A stretch of DNA of 64,000 nucleotides from Oxytricha trifallax (Eukaryota > Ciliophora > Spirotrichea > Sporadotrichida > Oxytrichidae), in NCBI GenBank assembly GCA_000711775.1, contig ARYC01000671.1, positions 62,001-126,000 of the forward strand. The letters run 5' to 3'. Shown here piece after piece: positions 11,140 to 22,659 of this stretch. Numbering within the stretch: position 1 is the first letter of the stretch; each line of letters starts with the position of its first letter. The position numbers were made by a program, and so were the translations under genes. The notes under the pieces were generated by a model. That model was not told where the DNA came from. It saw only the letters and a program-made list of their open reading frames with translations, and did not search any database.

Positions 11140-12745
11140 CTACTATACTTCTTCTCTTCGCATATATCTTATTGCTTTTAATGCTCTTCTGAGCTAATTG
11201 ATTTTCTTAAATGCTTAACACCAATGAAAGACATGCTTTTCAAATAACTCTCTAATATTATAGCAGCAATTGCCCATAAATCCCAGTAAACTGAGCGATT
11301 GGTTCTACTTTTCTCTTATTGGAAAATATCCTGGTGTACTAAGAACCTTAGCTAACGTTACATTCTCTTATCGTAAAGCCCTATTAAAATCGATGTAAAT
11401 TACTTCTAAAGGTTAGAGGTTCAAAAAAACATTTTTAGGCTTCAAATCTCTATGAACATATCCAAGTTCATGCAAATTTGAAACCCTTTATCATATCTGA
11501 TAAAATATAATTCAATTCATTGGGTATCTGTTATGTTTTAGAAAATCTATAAAATTCATTTCTAAATTCTTTATTCTTATGCGTTGATACCAAAGCCTAA
11601 AATAACACCAATTAACTTTAATAAGATCTTACAATTTCTTGTCAATGACTCTCTTAGAAAACCATATATTCGTTAACAAACTCATTCTGGTATTGCTCAT
11701 TCTTAATAAAAAAGCAGAAAGGATAAATCGTAAATGCATAGACATCAATCACTATGAGTTTTGCTTTATTAGGCACACTTAAATGCAGATAATTTTCAAT
11801 GCAACTGCTAAGATTATCTGCATTCAATGAAGGAACATACAAAGCTCTCTCTAAGAAATATGCTAAAAAGGTATTACCTGCTGGTTGATTGATTTTTTCT
11901 AATCGTTTCTGCTTCTTGAATTTCACTGCTATTCTCTCTAAGAGAATTAAGAGTATTTTTGCTGGAACTAGTTTTTGAGTCTCTTAATTTTAAATTAATA
12001 AAATCGATAAGGTGAATCTTTTACATATTCTTTTAACTTTAGCTGAGTGAGTATATAAATTCTTTCTTTTAATACATTAATACCTCCATTTACCTTATAG
12101 TGCTTGAAGTTCACCTTAGTCTTACCAGAATTTATCTCTTTTTTATGCTTCTAAAAGCTTTATTCAGTTCAGAATAAATTATAGCAGTCTTGACATTAGA
12201 ATTAAAATACTTTTATTTTTTCAACTGGTATTTGTTGTTTTTCTTCCTCAACATAATCAATTTATGTTTAAACTCCTATTTCTGAAGTCTTTTTCTTGTT
12301 TAATCATTCCATCTGATGACTATTAAAATTTTTCCTCTTAACTTTTATAGTTTCTTCTAGCTTTAGCCTATAGAGCTTGATGTTTTTACTAACTCAATTA
12401 TTTAAAGGCTTATACTTATTTTACCTTGAATTTGAAGAATAATCTATTAAGCCAAATCAATTGATTTTGATACACAAATTAATTCAAAAAGAACACCAAT
12501 GCAGAATAAACTATATTAAGAATTATCCCTAAATCTAAATAGGATTGTCTAAAATGTACCAAGTACGAATTCAGTAGTTTCGATCAGGCTACAAAGGGCA
12601 AGAAAAATTTATCTAGAGCCATTAGCTTTACTTTCCTCTCAATATAAATAATTTCAGGCTTTTTAGTAAGCCAAATTAAAGCAAATGCTTATCTATGATT
12701 ATCAAACACCAGAGATACTGTTTTACGACTTAAGTTAGCCGCCAT
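11140..12745 (-). pseudogene. TBE 57 kDa zinc-finger/kinase gene, copy C2
   Basis: Starts at the ATG complementary to 12,743-12,745 (MAANLSRKTVSLVFDNHRQ). The kinase part is recognisable: an ATP-lobe stretch near 11,700 (VIDVYAFTIYPFCFF) matching YAYKIYPFNYF of the younger copy, then the catalytic loop LGYVHRDLKPKN, the metal-binding DFN (in place of DFG) and STPGYFP at the activation segment. The catalytic Asp and Asn of the HRD loop become HRDLKPKN, keeping Asp. Several stops and frame changes interrupt it. In TBEs this protein is of unknown function; a zinc-finger plus kinase-fold layout is known for the family. Confidence 0.65.
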
Positions 12746-13029
12746 GTTTAAATTTAAATATCTATTATTAGAATTTATTAAGCTTTCTAGCTATATTTAT
12801 TAAATTATGCAGAGGATTTGATATTGCAGCAAAAATTGTTGATTTTGAGGTGTTAAAGATTAGAATTATTATTAGTTTATAACTATAAATATTTTATGTT
12901 CATACTTAATAATTTTGATTTTGGTACAAACTAAGAATAAAATCAGGTTTGTACTGTTAACAATCTTGAAATATTCTTTATAAAGCGTAATGTATTAATT
13001 AGTAATATAGAAAGTAACAACTAAAATAT

Positions 13030-13200
13030 AATGGAAAAAAGGAGATAGAGCGGTAAAACAGGCTAGTAAATTATGGATTCATTCTTAGGTATGGGTCTTA
13101 ACTACCTTTGTCTAACACCAAGCTAAACTTAGAGATCTTTGCAAAGGCCACAATGTCAGGCCAGGGTGGAGTTCTTTTGGTAATGAAATTAGATAAATAG
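13030..13200. other. Unexplained island between TBE genes
   Basis: A stretch richer in G and C, with GGCCACAATGTCAGGCCAGG and an ATG-started 37-codon frame (MDSFLGMGLNYLCLTPS). It has no equivalent in the intergenic region of the two other TBEs. It may be a small insertion. No function can be assigned. Confidence 0.3.
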
Positions 13201-13575
13201 AGTAGTGATAGTATATATATTTAAATAAATCTTAGCCTGAGTATATTTCTTATAAATTTAATTTATTTTTGCAACAATTTTTCATGAATAGGTTTTGAAC
13301 AATTTTGAAACTTTTACATTGAAACCTTATTAAATTAAAACCAGCTACTAATTAAGTTTTGGTACTTTTAAAATGGTGCCAATTAAATTTAAACGGATTT
13401 AGCACCATAACTATATAAATTTAAACAAATTTTTTAATAATTTAATGGAACTAAATTGATTAAAATGGAGCTCCATCTCTGCAGAGTGTTACAGCTTCTG
13501 AAAATTTTCTCCACGTATCTTTGCAGGTTGACCTCCTGTAAGATAACCATAATTAAAAGTGAATTTAAAAACAAT

Positions 13576-14773
13576 ATGATCCAGAACTATATTTTAAAAT
13601 ATGAAATTAAATAAAAAGAGAAGGAATGTGAAATTAAATTAAAAGAGAAGGAACAAGGATGTAATCTTAAAGTACTTTAATTAAAAATATTTGATGCTTA
13701 TGAAATGATATCAAGATTAAAGAGCAAAGGAGATCTCTATCAATAACTCTTTCTACATGGTAATAATACAATTTATATCTAAACAAATACTCTAGTTGGT
13801 TTATTTCTTCCAACTATGAAAGGTATAAAAATATCATTCTTAAATCAATGCTCTGTGTACAGAAAAAAGCTTTCAAAAACAATTAGATTAAATTTATTAA
13901 GATTCAAAACTGCCCAGAAATTTCAGTCACTAATCTCTACAAGAATGCGATGAAATATTAAGAGTCAATATTTAACCTTCCTACTAAGAAACAACTCTCT
14001 AACAAGCTTCTAGAAAGAGCTTCAACTTTGGTATTCTTGATTCTTCAACAGAGAGATAATTGGAGGAGCTATAAAAAAGCTGCTCTATTTCTCATGATGA
14101 TTGAAAGATTAAAAATTACAAGGCATACTAATTAGCTAAGCATTGCTCTCTGAGCTTAATAAGCATCCTTACCTCTTCAGTAAGCTTTGAATTATAACTC
14201 AGGAAAGAATCATAATATATAATTGGGAAAATATTAAAATAGATAAATATATAAAAATCAAAATGGGAAACTTAAGATGGTGTTGCTGAAGCCGCTGGTT
14301 GTTCACTAAAATTTGTAAGTTACAAAAAACATATCTAAATATTATTTATTTCAGCAATACTTACCAGCAGGAGGCAAGGTGCCACTAGACTGAAGACTCA
14401 AAAGACTTGGACATAAAATACTAAAAACATAATGGATTGGTAAAATGGTGACATCTATGAAGGATAATTGATGAATAATAAAAGCTGTTCTTAGATACCA
14501 TTTCAACTTAAGTTAATCCTAATACTTAATTATATTATCCTTTTTCATTTTAAATTAAAGACTTCCTCTTATTTTTCATAAATACTAGAACTGGTATATT
14601 TTTTATGAAAGAAAATGCAATAGTTCACAGAGAGAGAAAGCCATAGATTTTGGATGAATTGATCAAGAGGCAATCTATATATGTCTAAAAACTAAATGAA
14701 TATAAATAGATGCAGGAACGGGCGCTAAGAGAAGAAATATAGGCCCAAGCAAGCCAAGCTCATTAAAATGTGA
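13576..14773 (+). pseudogene. TBE 22 kDa gene, copy C2, with enlarged second intron
   Basis: Starts at an ATG at 13,576 (MIQNYILKYEIKQKEKE) with a Lys/Glu-rich, coiled-coil-like N-terminus. Intron 1 is at 13,760-13,795 (36 nt, GT...CTAG), at the same position as in the other copies. The conserved core reads CPEISVTNLYKNAMK. Intron 2 starts at 14,180 and ends about 14,588: 409 nt against 26 nt in the other two copies, because cassette E copy 3 and flanking DNA are inserted. The basic tail near 14,720 (KRRNIGPSK) is conserved. The gene is not intact. Confidence 0.65.
14205..14575 (+). repeat. Cassette family E, copy 3, inserted in a TBE intron
   Basis: Insertion of about 370-380 bp in intron 2 of the C2 22 kDa gene. 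Holds an intron-like segment at 14,315-14,354 (40 nt, GTAAGTTACAAAAAAC to TTTCAG) flanked by coding-like DNA (GVAEAAGCSLKF before; LPAGGKVPLD after). Less similar to the other copies outside the intron. Confidence 0.45.
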
Positions 14774-14789
14774 ATATTTTAATTCGTTT

Positions 14790-15480
14790 AAATCAAACAC
14801 TTATTTATAAACATAATTCTTCGTTCTATCGCACTAACTGTTCTCTTATCTATGTTTCACTCTCTTACAGCTACATTGAATAAAATCAACTGCATCTTTA
14901 GTCAAGTCATGCATAAAAGTGATGTAGCAGTAGGTTTTGTATTTAGTTTTGATTTAACATCAGCAGAATTCAACTCCATTAAATTAAGGACTATAAGGAA
15001 CAGTTATAAATAAGATTTATGTTAAACTTTTCATAAGCTTTCTTAGACTTGTCATCAAATAAATAGAGAAATTATTTACAAAAATATGATTTCTTAATTG
15101 CCGTACTTATCTCTGAGCTTATGTCAGAACTATATGTACTACTCTCGTTTTATAGAGTGGGGATGAATTACATTAACTTCTATTTCTAAATATTCATTAA
15201 TACCAGGTAAAAATATGCATAAACTATAACTTTTACTTTCTAGTCTTAGACTTCTAAATCATCATATTTCTTGTACCATGACTTATTAATATAGATGTTG
15301 AAGGTGAATACAGCTTCATCAGCATGTATTAATTTGATTTTATTATAGATTGGCCTGTGTTTTTAATCATATAAATATTTTAAATTATTAATATAAAATG
15401 GCATTGTAACATAAATCAATCTCTTTACTCTGTTGACAGTCTTTAAAATAATGTCATTTAGTCTAATGGAAAGTGTGCCC
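14790..15480 (-). pseudogene. TBE DDE transposase, copy C2
   Basis: Read on the minus strand: LKTVNRVKRLIYVTMPFYIN, then KLIHADEAVFTFNIYI containing the first catalytic Asp, a degraded second motif, and YSPQFNGVEF around the catalytic Glu. These match the intact transposase at 37,687-38,736 block by block. Frame changes separate the blocks, and the 5' third cannot be followed reliably beyond about 15,480. It is the convergent partner of the 22 kDa gene, as in the other copies. Confidence 0.65.
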
Positions 15481-16084
15481 AATACTTTAAAGATTTAGAA
15501 TCGTAGAGGCATTCAATATGAATTTTAGATGGCATTTATTTTTATGCTTGATGTTTTCATAAGATATTGAAATGCTCGTTAGCTAGCAAGCAGTCATAAC
15601 TAAAAGTTAAGGCACTCTTAAAAAGAAGCTTCGCAAATGCTGCATAATTGAGAAATGGTTTAACCTAGGCTATATTAATTTATGATATACATGACCTTTA
15701 AAATTTGTATTAAATTAATTAGTATTTCAATTTAAGAGTGCTTTTAAAGCATTAGATTAAGTCAAACATTTAAGTTTCAATTTCTAGATTAATTAATTCT
15801 CTAATTACAGATCTTTCAAGTTCATCTCTTGAACAAACTATTTTATATGCGGCTTTATACTATTTCTTTGCTCTTATTTTTTTTCTGTTAAGAACTTGAA
15901 TTTCTACTTGGCAGCAAAATATTCAAACATTTTTAAAATTACTGAATACACGTCCCAAAATTGGTCACTACTTTCTATCTAAAGATACTGTTGACAAATT
16001 TATTTATTTTTTATTTTTGGGATATTTTTTATTTATCCCCTTTTTTAATTGTTCATTTGTAATTTAGAATGAATATTATTAAAT

Positions 16085-16330
16085 CTTCTTCTTTATCAAT
16101 TAAGAAATTATCTTTCTTGATGTCTCGATGAATAAATCCATGTTTATGCAATTATTAAATACTCTCCAACTTACCAAGCATTCAAAATTTATCAAATCAT
16201 TATGAATTCTTTTACCAGTAATTGTTTCAAAGTTAGTTAATAGGATACTGTAATTATTGCTAGGTCATCATCATAAATTTTAACACCTATAACTTAATTT
16301 TGAAATTTGAGATTTTGAATTTTTTAGATT
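16085..16330 (-). pseudogene. CK1-like protein kinase fragment
   Basis: Minus-strand reading gives LHKHGFIHRDIKKDNFLID at about 16,165-16,095, a catalytic loop of the casein kinase 1 type (HRDIKxDNFL, catalytic Asp present). Upstream, about 16,300-16,220, KIYDDDLAIITVSYQLTLKQ fits the hinge/alpha-D region of CK1 in the right order and distance, but in another frame. The rest of the kinase is absent. Stichotrichs have many CK1-like genes; this is either one germline MDS of such a gene or a decayed copy. It lies beyond the old TBE's transposase and is not part of the TBE kinase, whose loop reads HRDLKPEN. Confidence 0.5.
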
Positions 16331-16339
16331 TTTAGAAAT

Positions 16340-18050
16340 TTAAATTACGAAAATAGCCCATCATATTGCTGCTTGTTGTCAATAGTCACTATATTCAGTT
16401 ACAGTTAAGAAGTCTATCGCCTTTTACTGCGTTTTTGTGTGTTTTTTATATATTAAGTAAGCATTTTAATTAGAAATCTGTATGTAATTAAATTTGAAAA
16501 TTAAATTACACACATTAAAAATATAATATAAATATAATTAAGGATTAAAACTTAGATAGAATATAAAAATTAAATCTATTGATAAAGTACAAAATATTAG
16601 GAAATTATAAAGTAAAAATAGTTAAAGACTGAAATGTAGATGATATTTTTAAATTAGTAGATATAACTAAATCATATATTCAAAATAAGAAGTGGGAAAA
16701 TTGCATTTTAATCACCAGAATTACTAACTGTCATCGTTTTATTATGTGACATTTATTTTATTTTTGAGTTTTCTGGAAAAGTTATATTCTAGCGAACAAC
16801 CCAAATTCAAAGAATTATTAATTAAAATGCTGTATAATATTTTTAATTGTTTTTTTAAATAATTTCAATCTTTCTCTCATAATGAGGAGTGTATGCTAGT
16901 TTCAGTTTAATTTATATGTTTTGCATAATTTATGTTAATCATGAAAGTTGATGTTATAATATTATATGAGAAGTGAAAGAAAAGAACTTATAATTTTATT
17001 AATTTAAAATGAAAAGGGAGAATTGTCCGAGAAGCACTTACCAAACTGAGATGATTATTGATAGTACACTCTAATCCATTTAATTTAACAAATTAGTATT
17101 AAATTTCTGTTTATATTTAACTTATTCTTAATTTAAATTCAAAAAAATTCATGATTGATAGTAAGTTTTAAAAAGGATTCTTAGTACTTTAAGAACAATA
17201 TTTTAAATGAATTTTAGTAGATGATAAATTATTATATATGAGATAATAGGGTGCATGACTATTTTCTTTTGTAACCATATAATCCTTATTAGAATTATCA
17301 AAAATTTAAGTATCTTTGACTCTTTAATCATGTATTATGATTTGTGTGCAACCTAATTTGAAAATTTGAATACACATGTAAATTAAATTAAAATATAAAA
17401 TATATATTAAATCATCTTCAAAATCAACATGATATCAAACAATAAATTGTAATAATTTTTGAATCTGTTGAATATTGTAAATTAATAATAGGTTTACTTC
17501 TTGTTCTAAGCCAAGAACATAATATTCACTATGCCCTAATTTTCGATAGCTAATTTATAAAGTTATGATACTCCAAGAATATACACAAACTCTGGGAATA
17601 TTTATTTATAAAATAACTGCTTGTTATTATTTTATTCTTAATCTCTCCCTAATATTCCAAATTATTTTGTACAGCATTTATTTATTCTAAATCGTTTTCT
17701 AGTAAATAATATTAACATTCTAATTTCTGTTCTTATTTTATTAGATTTTCTTTACAATCTTAAAAGATAAATTATATTCTATTATAAATTTTAGTGCTGA
17801 TGCTTTCAGTGTATTAATCAAGTATTTTTCCCTTAAAAAAATCGAATTATAATAGTTATTAAATCTTTAGACTTACTTTTCGTTTGATATTTATTTACAT
17901 TAATTCAGCTTCTGAATGACTTGATAATGATAAATCAAAACGATTAAATCTTTCGTAGGTTCGAAATCACATTATTAAATTAAATGTTACAATTATAACT
18001 TTTGCCCTTGATTTTGAGGTATTACAAATTTTCCCTCTTGCTTTTTTTTA
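16340..18050. other. AT-rich interval, no gene seen
   Basis: About 1.7 kb of AT-rich DNA with homopolymer runs. No frame with protein-like composition and no inverted repeat noticed. Confidence 0.45.
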
Positions 18051-18057
18051 ATTTTTT

Positions 18058-18310
18058 TGGAATGTTTTCTGGACTATATCTCATCAGAGACTTTGTCACA
18101 GTGATCGTAAATAATTAAGTTTCTAAGGTTTTAAACAGTATCTTGGTTCTTCTTTAACTGCTGACACTAACTTTGAAAAATTTTTTAGTAAATTAAAACT
18201 CGTCAACATCCTTTAGACTATTATGTTATAGTCCAATATTCTATATTCTTTGTTATTATTAGCTTAAATTGAACTATTAATGAAGTTTTTAAGATTAAAA
18301 AAGCACAAAT
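18058..18310 (+). pseudogene. LINE (non-LTR) reverse transcriptase fragment
   Basis: One open frame reads SDRKQLSFQGFKQYLGSSLT, then NFEKFFSKLKLVNILQTIML. The KxYLGSxLTxD motif followed by a helical Lys-rich segment is typical of the region just after the catalytic palm of LINE-type reverse transcriptases. The YxDD box and endonuclease are not found nearby, so this is a short remnant. Based on motif memory only. Confidence 0.4.
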
Positions 18311-18652
18311 GAGATTAATATGCTAGTATTGTAGATTGATTTAATTATTATTAACTTTAATGTATAATTCTACGATTAATTTCAATATTATTAATATATT
18401 TATATTATAAATTATTTAACTGCAGCCATTTTTTTTTAAAAAAATGGTGGCACATGCTGGGTTTTTCAATAATTATACTTTTTATTATAAGTTTTATTTA
18501 AATCATTACCATTAATCTAAGTTACAAGAATTTTACTGTTATTAAATATTAATGTCTTATTATATTGTTGTCACCATATTTTTCTAAAAAGTGCCGACAG
18601 TTGATGTAATTTAATTAATTTTTAATTAATCTAATTTATAATTTCAGTTAAA

Positions 18653-19165
18653 TGTCAGAAAAACCTGAACCTATCAAAGAATTACAAAATCATACATTCA
18701 ATAAAATTAAATGATATATGTGATAAGAGTTTGCTAAATCTTGTATGATTATTTAATTTTTAAAAAAATTAATCATTATAATTGTATTTTTACAGCTTTT
18801 GACTTAAAAATACATGAGTATTTAGTAGAAATTAAATCAAATTAGATAATATTATTTCATTAAAGAATAAAACTAAATCTTTTAAAAATGGAAAGTGCTT
18901 GGCAATTCTAAAATTCAAATGCCCATAAAGTTGACGCCAAAATGTGATTTGAAAGACTCAACTCTAAGTAAGATTGGTAAACCTTTTTCAAATATCATAG
19001 TAAGAATAACTTATGATTAAGTTTAATAGAGGGTTGCTGCTTCCCAAAAGCAAAGCCATTACAATGATATTCCTAAAAGATTTCCTTCAATGGTTTAAAA
19101 TTTTAATAATATAAAAAAATATAAACACGATAAATGTATGAGCTTAAGATCTAATATATATATAT
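18653..19165 (+). CDS. Host-like gene, 5' part
   Basis: An ATG at 18,653 starts MSEKPEPIKELQNHTFNKIK. After about 75 AT-rich bases ending in TTTTACAG, a long frame follows from 18,796: KWKVLGNSKIQMPIKLTPKC, then STLSKIGKPFSNIIVRITYD and SQKQSHYNDIPKRFPSMVQ, open for about 120 codons. The break at 18,713-18,795 is either an intron or an IES; an in-frame TGA directly after the first segment shows that something is removed. Composition is convincingly coding. No family recognised. The plus-strand segment at 19,630-19,941 may be its 3' end, with cassette E copy 4 between. Confidence 0.55.
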
Positions 19166-19244
19166 ATATATATTGAAGGAGGTGAAAGTTGATGCTAATA
19201 TCATGCATCAATTTATCATGCATCAATTGAGTTATTATGAAAAC

Positions 19245-19575
19245 TTTAAATTAATAATTATTGTATTAAAATTAAAACTAAAACTTATTATACTTATTAA
19301 AAATGGAAATCTCTCTAATATAGTTTAAGCTTCTTCTTCATCGTATTCATCTTCATCTCAATATCGTTAAAGTCTTCTAAGTCTCCTCTATCTGTTATCT
19401 AACGAAGCCCTAGTCTAGTTGTACCTGAGGTCTTACCAGGTAGGACCACTAAAAAATAAAAATTAAAGATATAATTTTTGTAACTTACATTTTATGTGAG
19501 TGATCTGACTCCACCTGCGTCTAATCTATAAGAATACTTTTTAATATATTAAGTTTTTGATTAAAATTATCAATT
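19245..19575 (-). repeat. Cassette family E, copy 4
   Basis: Homologous over its whole length, flanks included, to 6,590-6,895. The minus strand reads DQTQVESDHSHK, an intron-like segment at 19,449-19,488 (40 nt, GTAAGTTACAAAAATT to TTTTAG), then GPTWQDLRYN or, in another frame, VLPGKTSGTTRLGLRQ, and an acidic EDEYDEEEA tail. It lies between two plus-strand segments that may belong to one gene. Confidence 0.6.
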
Positions 19576-19629
19576 TCCTATTATAAATTATAAATGCTTC
19601 CTTAGCATAATTGGCACCTAAGCTTCTGA

Positions 19630-19941
19630 GTACCTTAAAAACATGGTCAAAAGTCAAAATAAAATCAATAATTAAACTTATATTGGTTAGACTAACAACA
19701 AGCTATAGCCATTAGAGATGAATTAGTGAGGAAATTTAATCAGAGCCATCCTTTTCAATTATAAATAACTTATAAATAATTAAATTAAATAGAGTAAAGT
19801 GAAAAAGGCGATGCCTAGATAAAAATGCAGACCAAAGCCAAAAGATTAGTGATAACAAAAGAAAAAGTTTCGATCTGTAGCAATAATATCAAAAAACCTG
19901 AAATGTTCAAAATGGAACAAGTTGATGAATCTAAAAAATGA
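19630..19941 (+). CDS. 3' end of a host-like gene
   Basis: Plus-strand frame with QQQAIAIRDELVRKFNQSHP, then QTKAKRLVITKEKVSICSNN and a charged end MFKMEQVDESKK before a TGA at 19,939-19,941. About 100 codons without TGA. Likely the last coding segment of the gene that begins at 18,653, but that link is inferred from strand and spacing only. No family recognised. Confidence 0.5.
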
Positions 19942-19999
19942 TGAGATTTAATAAAATGAGATTAAAATGTACTAATCTAGCATTTGATAGTTTTAATTA

Positions 20000-21850
20000 A
20001 CTAAATTATTTTATATTATATTACGTTGAATTATTTCTTATATCTTATTAGCATACAAAAAGATTTCTATTTTATTGAAGTGTTTAACTACGAATTTTCT
20101 GATAAAGTAGGGAGTCAAGAATTATCGCGATGATTATTATTTGAAAACTAAAGTCAAATGGTCTTACTTTTTATTTGTTAATCTTCTTAATTAAGCAAAC
20201 GTTTCCTTAATGCAGAATCCATTAATAAAATTTACCAGCCATAATTATTGATTAATTTCTATATTAGCTCTGATCTGTGAATTATTAAGTTGTCCATAAA
20301 TAATATTAATTTTTTATAGTAGTTGAATTCATTAAGTTGAGTAAAAATTCTTAAAATTCATGTGAATTTATTGATTTATCTAAAAGAAAAAATTCTTCTA
20401 TACCACTTTAGTAGTTTATACAAAGTACAAGTAAAATTGTTTTTTATTTGATTCCTTATTATTAGTACTCAATATTTTTATATTTATTAGTCCAAGCTTT
20501 ATTTTTGAGTGAAAATGGTTAGAATGTGGTCTTGTCTACGTAAACAATCTTTATTTGATTTGAAACTTTAATTCTATAATTATTGAAACCATATAATTCT
20601 CTCCATCTTTATTGATTCTTATTACTACTGTGTAAAGTGATAAACCAATTTGTATTTATTAATAGAATATTACAATTTACATATATATGTTCTTTTAAAT
20701 ATACGAAGACTAATTAAAGTTTGTGGAAATACTGATTGAATAGTTAACTTCTTAGTAGTATAGTTTTTTGTTGAAACTTTTGAAGCTAAGATTGTGAAGT
20801 GAGAAATTATAGCTAATGGTCACTTAATTTTTTGATTATTGATAATCTGGGTTTAGGATTAAATATTAATTGTTAAGTTAAGAGAGGAAAGTCTGCCTCA
20901 TTACATTACTCTTAATAATTAAAAGATCATATATTTTTTTTATAAGAGAAGTAGACGAACCCTTAAAAGATGGATTTAAGTTATTAAATCTCAATTAAAA
21001 GATTTTGTCAATGTCTTGTTAGTTGAATTGTTAAATAAACCTCATTTTTAGTAGAGAATTTATTATTAAAATTTTTCAAAATAACTATTCTAATAAGTAT
21101 AAATAATATTGAATACTCTCTCCATTTCTAAGCTTAAGCAGTAAAACTAATTATTCCTCATCATAAATAGACCCTAAATTATTCTAATTTCTATTTCTCA
21201 GTTTGTAAATTGGCTTAATATCTCTACTAACCCCAATAAAATCCCTGCTTTAACTACTAATTAAAACACTAAAATATTTAATTAAGGGGCTCTTGTGTGT
21301 CATCTGTAGATCCATAGTGTTAGATCCAACTTAGTTTCCATTAATAAATAAATAAATAAATATATAGTCCTTATGTAAATAATGTTATTTATGAATAGCC
21401 ATGCTAAACATTAAAAAAATGGTGAATTAAATAACGATGGAGTTATATAAATAATGAATCAAACTGTGAAAGTGAAGTATTACTTACAAAATAAATGATT
21501 CATATATTAATTGAAACTTATTATAAAAATGAGTTACTAATTAATATTATTTTATGAATTAACTATAGATAAAGTAAATAGTTTATAAATTGTTTGAAAA
21601 CCATGTTTCATCAATATTGATAGTGTTTAACTCAACAGCTACTTTCACAGATTAAAGAATGTAATTTAATACAACAATAATTAATACCAATAATCAAAAG
21701 TATTAACTACATTTAAAGAAATGAGAATATACTATCAAATAACTCCTGTATAAGAGTAATCATATCATATTAGCAATTAAATTAAATCAGAATAAGCATT
21801 ATTAAATTATAGATTTTTTAAAAAATAAAAATTAATGAATTTTCAATTAT
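20000..21850. other. Mostly non-coding interval
   Basis: AT-rich. The only protein-like frame is on the plus strand at about 20,950-21,115 (EVDEPLKDGFKLLNLNQKIL), too short to call with confidence. Confidence 0.35.
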
Positions 21851-22650
21851 TTTAAAGATATTTTTTTTCTTCATTGTATTTATTTATTTGCCTATCGTAA
21901 TTGTAAAAATTAACGATCAATTCTGGCATGAAATTCTTGATTTTGTATTCTAGCAATTAATTTTTGATTCCTAAGTTTTTCATATAAGTAGACTTTAATG
22001 ATGTTGTAGTTTTTGTAATCTTGCTTCTTCGTTGGTGCAGTCAAGATGTACACGAAGAATATACATCCCAAATAAATATTATTAAGAATGAGATCTGTCC
22101 CTATAAATTGAGTAAAGTGAAGTCCTGAGAACAAATTTTTATATCATACTTATTAGTGTTAATTGAGTAGCCTCTTTCGAGAAAACTTCAATATCAAACA
22201 AGCAATGTAATGCATACCTTTTGAAGCTACTTCCTCAATCAAGTTTTGTTGCGTTCATTTCTGATTGTGTAAATGACATCATAAGCATGTAAAGTCTGAA
22301 GTATTGTGAGGTAGTTCTCTTCGACCTCTATGTAGAAGTTTTCACCATAATAACAATTTCAATGTTACCATCCGATTTGCTAGAATTGACATCAAACAAT
22401 AAAATTAATTTATAAATCCATGAATGCAATATCTGTAAAGGCTATCCAAAATAAAAATTTTTTAATTTATTAGTGTTTGCAGATACAACAATTTAGTTCA
22501 ATGCATCTTTGTGTACCATGAATGCTGAAGGGATCGAAGATTGCTTGAACCCTTTAGGTAATTAGTTAACAGGAAGTTTTGGCATAGGAGACTGTCTTTC
22601 AAGTTAAACAATATATTAAATTTATTAAAACATATGTCTCATCTCTCGCT
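21850..22650 (-). CDS. Unrecognised host-like gene on the minus strand
   Basis: Minus-strand coding in order: MPKLPVNQLPKGFKQSSIPS, SAFMVHKDALNQIVVSANTN, LHSWIYKLILLFDVNSSKSD (about 22,620-22,340); FYIEVEENYLTILQTLHAYD, VIYTIRNERNK (22,330-22,240); LHCLFDIEVFSKEATQL; and FIGTDLILNNIYLGCIFFVY followed by KVYLYEKLRNQKLIARIQNQ to about 21,850. Frame changes near 22,340 and 22,150 and a TGA near 22,240 interrupt it. One hydrophobic stretch (NIYLGCIFFVYIL) could be a membrane segment. The amino-acid composition is convincingly coding, but I recognise no family. Confidence 0.5.
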
Positions 22651-22659
22651 TTGAGCATG

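Larger units (their letters stand above)
11040..15700. mobile_element. Old TBE-family transposon C2 with three decayed genes
   Basis: Carries the three TBE genes in the same order and orientation as the intact copy: 57 kDa zinc-finger/kinase (-), 22 kDa (+) and DDE transposase (-). Sequence is well diverged from the copies at 34.7 and 60.2 kb, so it is an older insertion or another TBE subfamily. No terminal CCCCAAAA repeat is left at either end, and the limits are estimates. A 380 bp insertion occupies intron 2 of its 22 kDa gene, and an unexplained stretch at 13,030-13,200 has no counterpart in the other copies. Confidence 0.75.

Noticed and set aside
18890-19040. Methyltransferase-like reading starting MESAWQF
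   Set aside because: A chance likeness in one frame, broken by two TGA codons; the neighbouring frame is open throughout and continues the gene.
19153-19173. AT microsatellites (also about 30,617-30,638 and 49,208-49,230)
   Set aside because: Simple (TA)n runs, common in such AT-rich DNA, with no sign of function.
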